This document shows positions 50,803 through 59,387 of a stretch of DNA of 64,000 bases, one piece after another (within the stretch, counting starts at the first letter, position 1; each line of letters opens with the position of its first letter). The notes below the pieces were generated by a model. It did no database searches. It saw nothing but the letters and a program-made list of their open reading frames with translations, and was not told the DNA's origin. A program made the position numbers and the translations under genes. The stretch comes from Aquimarina sp. AU474 (lineage in GTDB: Bacteria > Bacteroidota > Bacteroidia > Flavobacteriales > Flavobacteriaceae): positions 124,001-188,000 of the forward strand of contig NZ_OMPE01000003.1 of assembly GCF_900312815.1 (NCBI RefSeq). Direction: 5' to 3'.

Positions 50803-52848
50803 CTAATTCACTTCTGGTAAGAAGTTATAGTTCTTACTATATTCTAACATTTGTGTAGTAAAATCCTCAGGTTGCGTTACATTTATTTTTGTAATTTCTC
50901 CATTCTCATCGGTTTCTGCAACCAATACTGGGTTCACGAAACCACTATAAGGCGCCGAAGTAAATTGTTCATTACGTTTTAATATTTCTGCATGTAATGC
51001 TTGATCTACTTTTACTCCATATCCTTCTACCAAAGCTTCAGCAGCTTTAAAATCTCCTTCAGATTTAATACGCTGTGTTTCTCTAAGTAAACGTCCAAAA
51101 ATCTCACGTAATTTTTGATAATCATTAATATTATAATATGTTTTACCGTCTTTGGAAACTTTTTCAATTACATTATCCTTAGCACCTTGCTCAAAAGCCC
51201 AAGCACTTACCCATTGTCGGTTTCTCATATGCGCTTCTTCTACTTCATCACCAAGATTCAATCGAATTAGTTGTGTCATCAATCCATTTCTGATGTACCC
51301 ATCATAAGCGGCTTTACCGGTTTTCTCCCAATCTTCGACTAGACCTAATTCTTGTAATTTAGGATCCATTAAGTAATACAAGCCAACTAAATCTGCACGT
51401 CCTTCTTCCATCGTAGATGCATAATTTTTTAGCGTTTCTTTAGTTTCGCCAACCCCAGGGTTTAATTTTCCAGAGGCATGACCAACTACCTCATGAAGTG
51501 CGGTATGTAGTTTATCTCCTAATTGACCATATTTTTCTTCTAACTCAAATTCTTCATTATCATGTACAAACTCCTTTAAACGACCAGAACCACCTGCATT
51601 ATTATACGCACCTATAATATTACCTAGAGAAACTGATTTTGAACCTACCGCTGCTCTAATCCAATTAGCATTTGGAAGATTTACTCCAATAGGGGTACTT
51701 GGTGATGCATCACCAGCTTCACCAGCAACAGCAACCACTTTATAAGAAACCCCAACTACGCTGTCCTTTTTATGCTCATCCATTAATGGAGAATTATCTT
51801 CAAACCATTGCGCATTTTCAGATAAAACAGACATCTTCTTTGACATATCAAAATCCTTAATCTGCACGATAGTTTCATAAGAACCTCTATATCCAAGCGG
51901 ATCATTATACACTTCAATAAAACTATTGATATAATCAATATTTCCATCTGTAGCAGCAGTCCATGCAACATTATAATCATCCCAAGTTTGTAAATCTCCG
52001 GTATTATAATATTTGATCAATAATCCGATAGCATCACCTTGAGCTTTGTTTTCGGCTACTTTTTGAGCTTTTTCTAACCATTTCACAATCTCATCGATCG
52101 CAGCTCCATATAATCCTCCAGATTTATATATTCTTTCTTTAAGCTCTCCATTTTCTTTTACCAATTGAGAATTTAATCCATATGATAATGGCTTATCAGG
52201 ATTTGGAGATTTCATTTTTCCATAAAATGATTCCACATCAGCATTAGTAACACCTGGGCCATAAAAATTTACAGCAGAAAGTGCAACATTATCAATACCT
52301 TTTGCCTGATTTACTTTTTTAGAATCTTCATCATTAAAAATTACTTCATATACATCTTTTGACACCTCTGTACTAGTCGCAGCAAGAAGAGAACTAAAAT
52401 AATCTTTACTAAATTCTGGTTTAATTTTAGCATTACTATAATGATGGTGAATCCCGTTAGAAAACCAAACACGTTTCATATACGTTTCGAATGCTTTCCA
52501 ATCATCAGTCCCTTTGTCTCCTTCATATGTAGTGTATACTTTTTCAAGAGCTTTTCTAATGGTAAGATTATGTCTATAATTTTGATCCCACATAATATCA
52601 CGACCACTAAGACCCGCTTGCGTTAAATAGTAAACTAATTTTTGTTCTTTTAACGTTAAATTATCCCATCCTGGAATTTGATATCTTAAAATCTTTAGAT
52701 CAGCAAACTGTTCTACGACATGATTAAATTTTTCTTCGGTTACTTTTTCTTCTTGCTGCTCAATCTGATCCTGAATTTTAGGATCATTTTTACAAGCTAC
52801 CATAAAACTGGCAACTGCGACAAAAAATAATATTTTGTTAAGTTTCAT
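50803..52848 (-). CDS. Dipeptidyl-peptidase III (M49) lipoprotein
   Basis: A 681-residue metallopeptidase that removes dipeptides from the N-terminus of peptides. The zinc site is LHEVVGHASGKL (His452, Glu453, His457, an HExxxH motif), with the third ligand in EEGRADL (Glu481 or Glu482). A lipobox (SFMVAC, about Cys19) is present; many bacterial homologues are cytoplasmic, so this one is probably attached to the periplasmic side of a membrane. The gene is monocistronic, with its own terminator. The substrate role is presumably peptide scavenging. Confidence 0.92.
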   Translation of the reverse strand: MKLNKILFFVAVASFMVACKNDPKIQDQIEQQEEKVTEEKFNHVVEQFADLKILRYQIPGWDNLTLKEQKLVYYLTQAGLSGRDIMWDQNYRHNLTIRKALEKVYTTYEGDKGTDDWKAFETYMKRVWFSNGIHHHYSNAKIKPEFSKDYFSSLLAATSTEVSKDVYEVIFNDEDSKKVNQAKGIDNVALSAVNFYGPGVTNADVESFYGKMKSPNPDKPLSYGLNSQLVKENGELKERIYKSGGLYGAAIDEIVKWLEKAQKVAENKAQGDAIGLLIKYYNTGDLQTWDDYNVAWTAATDGNIDYINSFIEVYNDPLGYRGSYETIVQIKDFDMSKKMSVLSENAQWFEDNSPLMDEHKKDSVVGVSYKVVAVAGEAGDASPSTPIGVNLPNANWIRAAVGSKSVSLGNIIGAYNNAGGSGRLKEFVHDNEEFELEEKYGQLGDKLHTALHEVVGHASGKLNPGVGETKETLKNYASTMEEGRADLVGLYYLMDPKLQELGLVEDWEKTGKAAYDGYIRNGLMTQLIRLNLGDEVEEAHMRNRQWVSAWAFEQGAKDNVIEKVSKDGKTYYNINDYQKLREIFGRLLRETQRIKSEGDFKAAEALVEGYGVKVDQALHAEILKRNEQFTSAPYSGFVNPVLVAETDENGEITKINVTQPEDFTTQMLEYSKNYNFLPEVN

Positions 52849-53028
52849 TTGTTAATGTTTTTGTTTTTAGTGTATCTGATGGTATTTACTGTAAACGCAA
52901 TTTAAAAAAACAAAATCGCTCTACAGTCTATTTCAAATTGAGTATTTAATTATTTAGGCAAATGTAACAAAATAATAGGATGCAAAAATTAGTTATATTA
53001 GCTGAGCAAACAATCTAAACTAACAAAC

Positions 53029-54063
53029 ATGAAAATAATTAAGTATCTATTTTTTCTATTATTATTAATAATCATTGGAGGAGCTGTATATATAGCTACT
53101 ATAAATGGTGAATATCAAGTAGAAGAAAGTCGTGTTATTGACGCGCCGGATGAGTTATTATTCAATACAATTAATGAATACAAAACTTGGGATAAATGGG
53201 GTCCTTGGATGGATGAATCCGACGATTTAATTATGGAATACCCAGAAAACACAAGTGGACAAGGAGCATCTTATAGTTGGAAAAGTGAAACCCAGGGTGA
53301 CGGAAGAATGAAAACCGAAAAAATAGCACCTTTTAGTAGTATCGATCAAAAAATTACGTTCATAACACCTATGGGAGAAAGCGTAAGCGATGTATATTGG
53401 AAATTTGAAAAAATTGAAGGTAAAAAAACCAAAGTTACTTGGGGTATGAAAGGAGAGCAATCTTTTATGGAGAAAGCATTTTGGACAACACAGGATAGTA
53501 CGTTATCCCAAATGTTACGACCAATGTATAAAAGAGGATTAGAAAAATTAGATACCTATAGTAAAGAAGAAATGAAAAAATACTCTGTGCACGTAGATGG
53601 TGTTACAGAACATGGTGGTGGATTTTATATGTATAGTGCTACTGCATCATCAATTGCGGTGATCCCAGAAAAAATGTCACAAATGATACCCGCTGTTAAT
53701 GCTTATATGAGAGAAAACAATCTTGCTCAAACTGGTATGCCTTTTACTATATATAATGAGTATAATGAAGATCAGGGTACTGCCATTTTCTCAACAGCAA
53801 TTCCCACAAGAGATAAAGTAGTTACACCTAAAGAAAGCACTGTATTATGTGACTTCTTACCTAGACAAAAAGTGGTTAAGACAACATTAAAAGGAGACTA
53901 TGTTAATCTTAAAGAAGCTTGGGAAACAGCATACAAATATATCGCTGATAACAGTTTGGAGGCAGATGCCACATCTGCTGCTTTTGAGGTGTATAGAGCG
54001 GGTCCTGGATTAGCACCTAATCCTGCAGATTGGATCACCGAAATATACGTACCTATTAAATAA
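53029..54063 (+). CDS. SRPBCC domain and GyrI-like domain membrane protein
   Basis: A 344-residue protein anchored by an N-terminal helix (IIKYLFFLLLLIIIGGAVYI). Residues about 30-185 form a START/SRPBCC ligand-binding domain (VIDAPDELLFNTINEYKTWD, WGPWMDESDDLIMEYPENTS). The C-terminal ~145 residues are a GyrI/effector-binding-like domain (LKGDYVNLKEAWETAYKYIA). This fused arrangement is common in Bacteroidota; the ligand is unknown. It is followed by a strong hairpin and then crcB and the P-II gene. Confidence 0.86.
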   Translation: MKIIKYLFFLLLLIIIGGAVYIATINGEYQVEESRVIDAPDELLFNTINEYKTWDKWGPWMDESDDLIMEYPENTSGQGASYSWKSETQGDGRMKTEKIAPFSSIDQKITFITPMGESVSDVYWKFEKIEGKKTKVTWGMKGEQSFMEKAFWTTQDSTLSQMLRPMYKRGLEKLDTYSKEEMKKYSVHVDGVTEHGGGFYMYSATASSIAVIPEKMSQMIPAVNAYMRENNLAQTGMPFTIYNEYNEDQGTAIFSTAIPTRDKVVTPKESTVLCDFLPRQKVVKTTLKGDYVNLKEAWETAYKYIADNSLEADATSAAFEVYRAGPGLAPNPADWITEIYVPIK

Positions 54064-54074
54064 AATTATAGTAT

Positions 54075-54108
54075 AGCTACATTTTGTAATGTATAACAAA
54101 ATGTAGCT
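54075..54108 (+). terminator. Hairpin between the SRPBCC protein gene and crcB
   Basis: AGCTACATTTTGT and ACAAAATGTAGCT form a perfect 13-bp stem around an 8-nt loop, followed by a short TT. It sits 12 nt after the stop and 15 nt before the crcB start, so it is probably a terminator or an mRNA processing structure. It does not match the fluoride riboswitch. Confidence 0.65.
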
Positions 54109-54122
54109 TTAAACTAGTTGCA

Positions 54123-54488
54123 ATGAAACAAATCCTTTTGGTATTTATTGGAGGAGGCACAGGTAGTGTAGCTCGTTATTTTATCAGTAAATATCTTAAT
54201 AGTTCTACAACAGGAATCCCTTATGGAACTTTTACAGCAAATGTTATAGGCAGTCTTCTTATTGGATTTATTCTTGGATTAGCACTCAAAAACAATACGC
54301 TCTCTCAAAACACAGTTCTTTTTCTTGCAACAGGTTTTTGTGGCGGTTTCACTACATTTTCTACTTTTGCTTATGAGAACCATATATTGCTAAAATCCGG
54401 AGATTTTATTACCTTTTTAATCTATACCATAGGATCCTTCATTATTGGATTCCTTTTTGTTTTCTTAGGGATGTTCATTGCAAAGTAA
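54123..54488 (+). CDS. crcB: Fluoride channel FluC/CrcB
   Basis: A 121-residue membrane protein with four helices. The family motifs are GGGTGSVARYF, NVIGSLLIGFILG, and GFCGGFTTFSTFAYEN, which carries the pore-lining Phe and Thr-Phe-Ser motif. CrcB works as an antiparallel homodimer and lets F- leave the cell. It ends 66 nt before the P-II gene; the two could share a transcript. Confidence 0.96.
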   Translation: MKQILLVFIGGGTGSVARYFISKYLNSSTTGIPYGTFTANVIGSLLIGFILGLALKNNTLSQNTVLFLATGFCGGFTTFSTFAYENHILLKSGDFITFLIYTIGSFIIGFLFVFLGMFIAK

Positions 54489-54554
54489 ACCAATAGGATA
54501 TACTATGTTTTCTAAACCTTTTAACATCTGTATATTCATTAAACCTAATAGTTC

Positions 54555-54893
54555 ATGAAAAAAATCGAAGCTATCATCAGGAAATCAAAATTTAATGCTG
54601 TAAAAGATGGTTTACATGATATTGGTGTCAATTTTTTTACCTATTGGGATGTTACTGGAGTTGGTAATGAAAAAAAAGGAAAAGTTTATCGTGGGATTAG
54701 TTACAGTACTTCAGACATACAGCGAAGGTTCTTATCTATTGTAGTTACGGATGAACTTGAAGAAAAAACAATTCAAACAATCCTTGAAGTTTCAAAAACG
54801 GGCGAAGTAGGAGATGGAAAAATATTCGTCTCGGACATTAAGGATACTTACCGTATTAGAACTGGAGAAAAAGGGGATCAAGCTTTATATTGA
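54555..54893 (+). CDS. P-II family nitrogen regulator
   Basis: A 112-residue trimeric signal protein that senses ATP/ADP and 2-oxoglutarate. The N-terminal KKIEAIIRKSKFNAVKDGL and the C-terminal GEVGDGKIFVSDIKDTYRIR signature are intact. The T-loop reads VTGVGNEKKGKVYRGISYST, one residue shorter than the E. coli GlnB form and with Ser where GlnB has Glu50, although Tyr51 is kept. No ammonium transporter gene is adjacent in the window, which is unusual; the next gene is a porin. Confidence 0.9.
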   Translation: MKKIEAIIRKSKFNAVKDGLHDIGVNFFTYWDVTGVGNEKKGKVYRGISYSTSDIQRRFLSIVVTDELEEKTIQTILEVSKTGEVGDGKIFVSDIKDTYRIRTGEKGDQALY

Positions 54894-55026
54894 TTGCACC
54901 AAGGATTGTATTAAACCAAAGTATTCTTTTTTTTGGTCATAGATTTTTATCATTCTTTCTAAAAAAATCTAAAGAAAAGTAAAAATATTACTTTTAAATT
55001 CTTAAAATTTACTCAAATAAACATTA

Positions 55027-55100
55027 AACCCTAATTTTTTTAGGGTTAAAAATCGATAAACCGTAAAAATTACCATTCATACCCCAATATTTATTGGGGT
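55027..55100. repeat. Two inverted repeats upstream of the porin gene
   Basis: AACCCTAA and TTAGGGTT (55027-55047) form a hairpin with no T tract behind it. A second, perfect palindrome, ACCCCAATA-TT-TATTGGGGT (55081-55100), lies 58-67 nt before the porin start. The second is a good operator candidate. Confidence 0.5.
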
Positions 55101-55166
55101 CATATTCTTTTAACATAGATTTACGGCACCAATTAAAACAAATTATCACCACAATTAATGTTTATT

Positions 55167-56279
55167 ATGAAAACAAAAACCGTAACAGATTTTTTAAAAA
55201 AAGTAACATTTGTTGCTTTGGCTTTTTTCACTTTTAATGTCATTGCCCAAGAAGAGGAAAAAGAAACAACTGTCGAAAATTTATTATCCAAACTAAGTGT
55301 GTCAGGTTCTGTAGATGGGTACTACAGATATAATTTTGGTTCTCCCAATGATAATTCGGTGGCACCAGCAACATCTTTTGCCAATCAAAGTGGGTTTGCA
55401 ATAGGTATGGCTAATGTTATTTTAGGGTATGAAGGAGAAAAAGTAGGATTCGTAGCAGATCTAGTTTTTGGCCCAAGAGGAGAAGACGCTGTATTCTTAT
55501 CTGATGGATCTGCACAAATTGTGAATCAATTATACGCTTATTGGAATGTAACCGAAAGCGTTAAGCTTACCTTTGGTAACTTTAATACGTTTTTAGGATA
55601 TGAAGTAATTTCACCAACCGGAAATTTCAACTACTCTACATCTTATATGTTCTCGTATGGTCCTTTTTCTCATACTGGATTAAAAGCAGATTTTGTACTT
55701 AGTGAGAAATGGTCTGCAATGCTAGCTGTTATGAATCCAACAGATTATACTGAAAACAATCCTTTTGACACTTATATATTCGGTGCTCAACTGGGATATT
55801 CTGCCGATAATGGTAGTGCCTTTTTAAACTTAAGATATGGTAATGAAGGAGAACCCGGAGAAGTAGGACCTACTTTTCAGGCAGATCTAACTACTGGATG
55901 GGATCTTGATGAAGACTTTTATTTAGGAGTAAATGCAACCTATTTATCTACAGAACCTCAAGAAGATGGAGATGCATCTGGATTTTATGGAGTTGCGCTG
56001 TATCCTCAATACAAAACTTCAGAAAAATTTACTTTAGGACTAAGAGGAGAATATTTCTCTGTGTATAATGGCGGCTTAACTGGTGTAGTCGGGCTTGATA
56101 CCGAAGGCGATGGTGATGTGATCGCGGCGACTCTAACAGGTAGCTATGATATTGGTGATTTAACCCTAAAACCAGAATTAAGATTAGACTCTACTTCAGA
56201 AGATTTCTTTATTGACAATGATAGCGAAGCTACCAAAAGTCTATCCTCTTTTGTACTAGGTGCAATATATAAGTTCTAA
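55167..56279 (+). CDS. Outer-membrane porin (BBP2/OmpL-like)
   Basis: A 370-residue beta-barrel starting at the ATG at 55167 (MKTKTVTDFLKKVTFVALAF), which gives a signal peptide ending NVIAQ; an ATG at 55158 is also possible. The barrel begins VDGYYRYNFGSP and has many aromatic strands (QLYAYWNVTESVKLTFGNFN) and a C-terminal aromatic end (FVLGAIYKF). This pattern fits the putative beta-barrel porin-2 family. Related porins often sit beside amtB and P-II genes in Bacteroidota, but amtB is absent here. Confidence 0.85.
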   Translation: MKTKTVTDFLKKVTFVALAFFTFNVIAQEEEKETTVENLLSKLSVSGSVDGYYRYNFGSPNDNSVAPATSFANQSGFAIGMANVILGYEGEKVGFVADLVFGPRGEDAVFLSDGSAQIVNQLYAYWNVTESVKLTFGNFNTFLGYEVISPTGNFNYSTSYMFSYGPFSHTGLKADFVLSEKWSAMLAVMNPTDYTENNPFDTYIFGAQLGYSADNGSAFLNLRYGNEGEPGEVGPTFQADLTTGWDLDEDFYLGVNATYLSTEPQEDGDASGFYGVALYPQYKTSEKFTLGLRGEYFSVYNGGLTGVVGLDTEGDGDVIAATLTGSYDIGDLTLKPELRLDSTSEDFFIDNDSEATKSLSSFVLGAIYKF

Positions 56280-56312
56280 GAGATTTTAAGAGTATAGTGT
56301 ATATTAAAAATT

Positions 56313-56344
56313 AAGCGTTCTGATTTTTCAGGGCGCTTTTTTTA
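56313..56344. terminator. Terminator between the porin and DUF1684 genes
   Basis: AAGCGTTCTGA pairs with TCAGGGCGCTT (two G-T wobbles) around TTTT, followed by a T tract on the plus strand. The end overlaps the converging stop. Confidence 0.78.
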
Positions 56345-56956
56345 TTCATTATCAGGAAAAGTATTATACTTTTTTACTCCTGCATTAATTTTAATATCTA
56401 AATGATTTTCTTCGGGAGGTATTGGACAAGAATAACGATCATTATAGGCACAATAGGGATTATACGAAGTATTAAAATCTATTAGAATTGAATTGCCTTC
56501 GGGAATTTTAAGATCCATAAAACGTCCTCCAACATAACTTACTTCTCCATTAGTCATATCCGTAAATGGTAGAAATAAATAATCGACATATTCTATTTGA
56601 GATTGAAGTCCTTGATTTTGATAAATATTTAATACATATTGTTTTTCTTGAAGCTTGAAATGAGCTTCTCCATATTTTACATACAAAGGTTCTCTACCTG
56701 TGGTGGTCTTCATTATAAAAGGAGTCTCATAAGGCGTGCGAATAAACTTAGCCGTTATACAAAATGAAGTATCTATTTCAAAAAAATCCAATGTTTTAAA
56801 TCGCTCGAGATTCTTAGGAGTCAAAGGGCTGCTTTCCTCAGAGGCAAATTCTTTATTCAATTTATCCTGAAAAGATAATACCCTCTGAATATCAGAAGTT
56901 TCCTGGCCAAAAATAGTTCCCCAGAAAAAAAATAAAAGTAAAACCAATCTATACAC
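56342..56956 (-). CDS. DUF1684 domain-containing exported protein
   Basis: A 204-residue protein with a signal peptide (MYRLVLLLFFFWGTIFGQET). The DUF1684 core includes PLTPKNLERFKTLDFFEID, GRFMDLKIPEGNSILIDFN and the invariant TSYNPYCAYNDRYSCPIPP. No ATG occurs near the N-terminus, so translation probably starts at the GTG at 56956. Family function is unknown. Confidence 0.88.
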   Translation of the reverse strand: MYRLVLLLFFFWGTIFGQETSDIQRVLSFQDKLNKEFASEESSPLTPKNLERFKTLDFFEIDTSFCITAKFIRTPYETPFIMKTTTGREPLYVKYGEAHFKLQEKQYVLNIYQNQGLQSQIEYVDYLFLPFTDMTNGEVSYVGGRFMDLKIPEGNSILIDFNTSYNPYCAYNDRYSCPIPPEENHLDIKINAGVKKYNTFPDNE

Positions 56957-57090
56957 TACTCCCTTATTTTTTGCAAAAGTACAATTTACAATGAGTTAAC
57001 TAATTAATTTCATCAAAATTGTTCTCAAATATTCGATAAAAAACTACTTTTACCTCTTATTTTGGGCAAACAACACAAATCTTAGGCTTT

Positions 57091-58314
57091 TTGCGAAAAA
57101 TTTTACTTCACTATATTGATTCTTTTTCCGGACTTTCTAAAGAAGTATGGTGGCTAGCGTTAATTACTTTAATTAATCGTGCTGGAGCGATGGTTATTCC
57201 TTTTTTGTCTTTATATCTCTCTGATAATTTAGATTTTTCGAAAGAACAAATAGGATGGGTAATGACGAGTTTTGGTTTAGGCTCATTTTTTGGAGCCTGG
57301 CTGGGAGGAAAACTAAGTGATAAAATTGGGTATTACAAAGTAATTCTTGGCTCTCTAATATTAACGGGCATTGCTTTTTTAACAGTTCAATTCTTTTCAA
57401 GTTTCTGGAGTATTTGTATTAGTTTTTTTGTACTTATTGCTATTGCAGATACAGCCCGACCTGCGTTTTTTGTAGCATTAAGTGCATATAGTAAACCTGA
57501 AAACAAAACCAGATCTCTTACTTTTATAAGACTTGCTATTAATTTAGGTTTTTCGGCAGGACCTGCTTTAGGTGGATTAATTATAGCATCCATTGGATAT
57601 TCTGGGTTATTTTGGGTAGATGGTATTACTTGTATTATTGCCGGAATAGTAATGATACAAACCTTAAACCCTAAAAAAACAAAAGAATTAGACAAAGAAG
57701 TTATAGTAGACAACCCCGTTCCAGCATATCGAGATGGCGTTTATGTATTATTTCTTATTGCGTTGGGGCTTTTTGGTTTTATTTTCGTTCAATATTTCTC
57801 TACGGTGCCTTTGTACTATAAAGAAATACATCAATTATCCGAAGAGAGTATTGGGTTATTACTTGCTCTTAATGGTGCTCTTATATTTTTATTAGAAATG
57901 CCATTAATTGCATATTTAGAAAAAACAAAGATTTCCCAAATAGGAAGTGTTATCTATGGATTCATTCTTACTGGAATAAGTTTTGGCCTATTTCTTATTA
58001 GTCCGTGGGCGGGAATACTTGTAATCGGTATGATCATAGCTACCTTGGGTGAAATGGTTGCTTTTCCTTTCGGAAATGCATTTGCCTTGGATAGATCTAA
58101 AAAAGGAAGACAAGGAGCTTATATGGGATTATATGCTATGTCTTTTTCTGTCGCTCATATTTTTGGACATAACTCTGGAATGCAACTTATTGCTAATTTT
58201 GGGTATACAAATAGCTGGCTTTTCATGGCCGGCATTGCTGCACTTGGAACTATTTTACTTTTTATTGTAAAACATAAGTTAACTAGAGAAAAGCCTATAA
58301 ATCAATACCATTAA
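57091..58314 (+). CDS. MFS transporter (multidrug-type)
   Basis: A 407-residue transporter with twelve predicted helices. MFS landmarks are the loop GGKLSDKIGYYKVILG between helices 2 and 3 (G-x-x-x-D-K/R pattern) and the C-half loop GNAFALDRSKKGRQGAYMGL. The first ATG would remove the first helix, so the start is the TTG at 57091 (MRKILLHYIDSFSGLSKEVW). It lies 10 nt before the DJ-1/PfpI gene, which should be in the same operon. Substrate unknown. Confidence 0.9.
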   Translation: MRKILLHYIDSFSGLSKEVWWLALITLINRAGAMVIPFLSLYLSDNLDFSKEQIGWVMTSFGLGSFFGAWLGGKLSDKIGYYKVILGSLILTGIAFLTVQFFSSFWSICISFFVLIAIADTARPAFFVALSAYSKPENKTRSLTFIRLAINLGFSAGPALGGLIIASIGYSGLFWVDGITCIIAGIVMIQTLNPKKTKELDKEVIVDNPVPAYRDGVYVLFLIALGLFGFIFVQYFSTVPLYYKEIHQLSEESIGLLLALNGALIFLLEMPLIAYLEKTKISQIGSVIYGFILTGISFGLFLISPWAGILVIGMIIATLGEMVAFPFGNAFALDRSKKGRQGAYMGLYAMSFSVAHIFGHNSGMQLIANFGYTNSWLFMAGIAALGTILLFIVKHKLTREKPINQYH

Positions 58315-58324
58315 ACTTATCATC

Positions 58325-59083
58325 ATGAAAAAAATATTCTTTATCATTATTACATTTTCAGTTTTTGGTTGTACTCAAACCAAAGAAGAAAACCAATCAA
58401 CTTCTACAAATGTCGAAATTGAATCGGTTATAAAGCAAAAGGAATTTCCCAAATTAAAACCCAATCGTTATAATGTGGCTTTTCTTATTATGGATGGAAC
58501 TTATAATACAGAACTAACTGCTCCTTATGATATATTTCAACATACCCAGTATCGAAAAAACATTAAACCCATGAATGTTTTTACTGTTGCCAATACTGAT
58601 AATCCTATCACTACTTTTGAAGGAATAAAAATAATTCCTGATTATAATTATACTCAAGATTCTATTCCTAAAATAGATATTCTTGTTGTACCCAGCGCAG
58701 AACATCATTTAGATACAGATTTAAAAGATCAAGCAATGATCAATTTTGTTAAACAAGTTGATCAAACGGCTACATATATGACTTCTCATTGTGACGGGGC
58801 ATTTGTTTTGGCAAAAGCTGGTCTATTAGATAATGTGGTATCTACTACTTTCCCAAGTGATATTGACAAAATGAGAGGTATGTTTCCCGATTTGGATATT
58901 CGTAAAGAATTACTATTTGTTCATGATGGAAAGTATATTACATCTGCAGGAGGAGCCAAGAGTTTTGAAGCTGCTCTTTACTTGTGTGAATTCCTTTATG
59001 GCGCCGAAATTGCAAGGTCTTTAGCTAGTGGTTTAGTAATTGATTGGAAACTCGAAGAAGTTCCTCATTTAATTGTAAAATAA
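58325..59083 (+). CDS. DJ-1/PfpI family lipoprotein
   Basis: A 252-residue protein with a lipobox (FSVFGC, about Cys16). The flavodoxin-like DJ-1 fold starts at RYNVAFLIMDGTYNTELTAP; the nucleophile elbow is TSHCDGAFVLAKAGLLD (Cys at the elbow), with DILVVPSAEHH and the later KYITSAGGAKSF. Family members are proteases, chaperones or glyoxalases. The lipoprotein signal places this one outside the cytoplasm, which is unusual for the family. It is in an operon with the MFS transporter. Confidence 0.87.
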   Translation: MKKIFFIIITFSVFGCTQTKEENQSTSTNVEIESVIKQKEFPKLKPNRYNVAFLIMDGTYNTELTAPYDIFQHTQYRKNIKPMNVFTVANTDNPITTFEGIKIIPDYNYTQDSIPKIDILVVPSAEHHLDTDLKDQAMINFVKQVDQTATYMTSHCDGAFVLAKAGLLDNVVSTTFPSDIDKMRGMFPDLDIRKELLFVHDGKYITSAGGAKSFEAALYLCEFLYGAEIARSLASGLVIDWKLEEVPHLIVK

Positions 59084-59092
59084 TAAAAAAAC

Positions 59093-59123
59093 AAAAAGTA
59101 TCTACTGGGGTAGATACTTTTTT
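59093..59123 (+). terminator. Terminator of the MFS/DJ-1 operon
   Basis: AAAAAGTATCTAC and GTAGATACTTTTT form a perfect 13-bp stem around TGGG, followed by T residues. Confidence 0.9.
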
Positions 59124-59387
59124 ATTTAGGGCCAAACTACGTACTCTCTTTAGTTTCAAGATTTGGGGTCTTTAGACTAATGTCCTCACACCTAATTTGT
59201 CCCTGATGTATTCCAAATTAATATTTTAAATCCATATCGTCACATAGATTAAAATGTTAGTTATAGATCATACATCAAGTGTTTTTAAGATATAGTAAAT
59301 TTAAGGTAAAATAATTGTAAACACAAAAATAATAACGATAAAAAACATATAAAATCGATGAAATACACAAAATTTTATGATTTCACT
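59124..59387. other. Gene-free stretch with a short repeat
   Basis: No coding frame is seen. It contains ACTCTCTTTAGTTT and ACTAATGTCCTCAC, which recur at 60920-60953. The minus-strand hydrolase-like gene ends here, but no good terminator hairpin for it was found. Confidence 0.5.
59143..59189. repeat. Intergenic repeat, copy 1
   Basis: ACTCTCTTTAGTTT (59143-59156) and ACTAATGTCCTCAC (59176-59189), 19 nt apart. Both words recur, 6 nt apart, at 60920-60953. Each copy begins about 15-20 nt after a terminator hairpin. Confidence 0.5.

Noticed and set aside
54064-54122. Fluoride riboswitch before crcB
   Set aside because: The gap is only 59 nt and is filled by a simple 13-bp hairpin; the fluoride riboswitch core sequences are not present.
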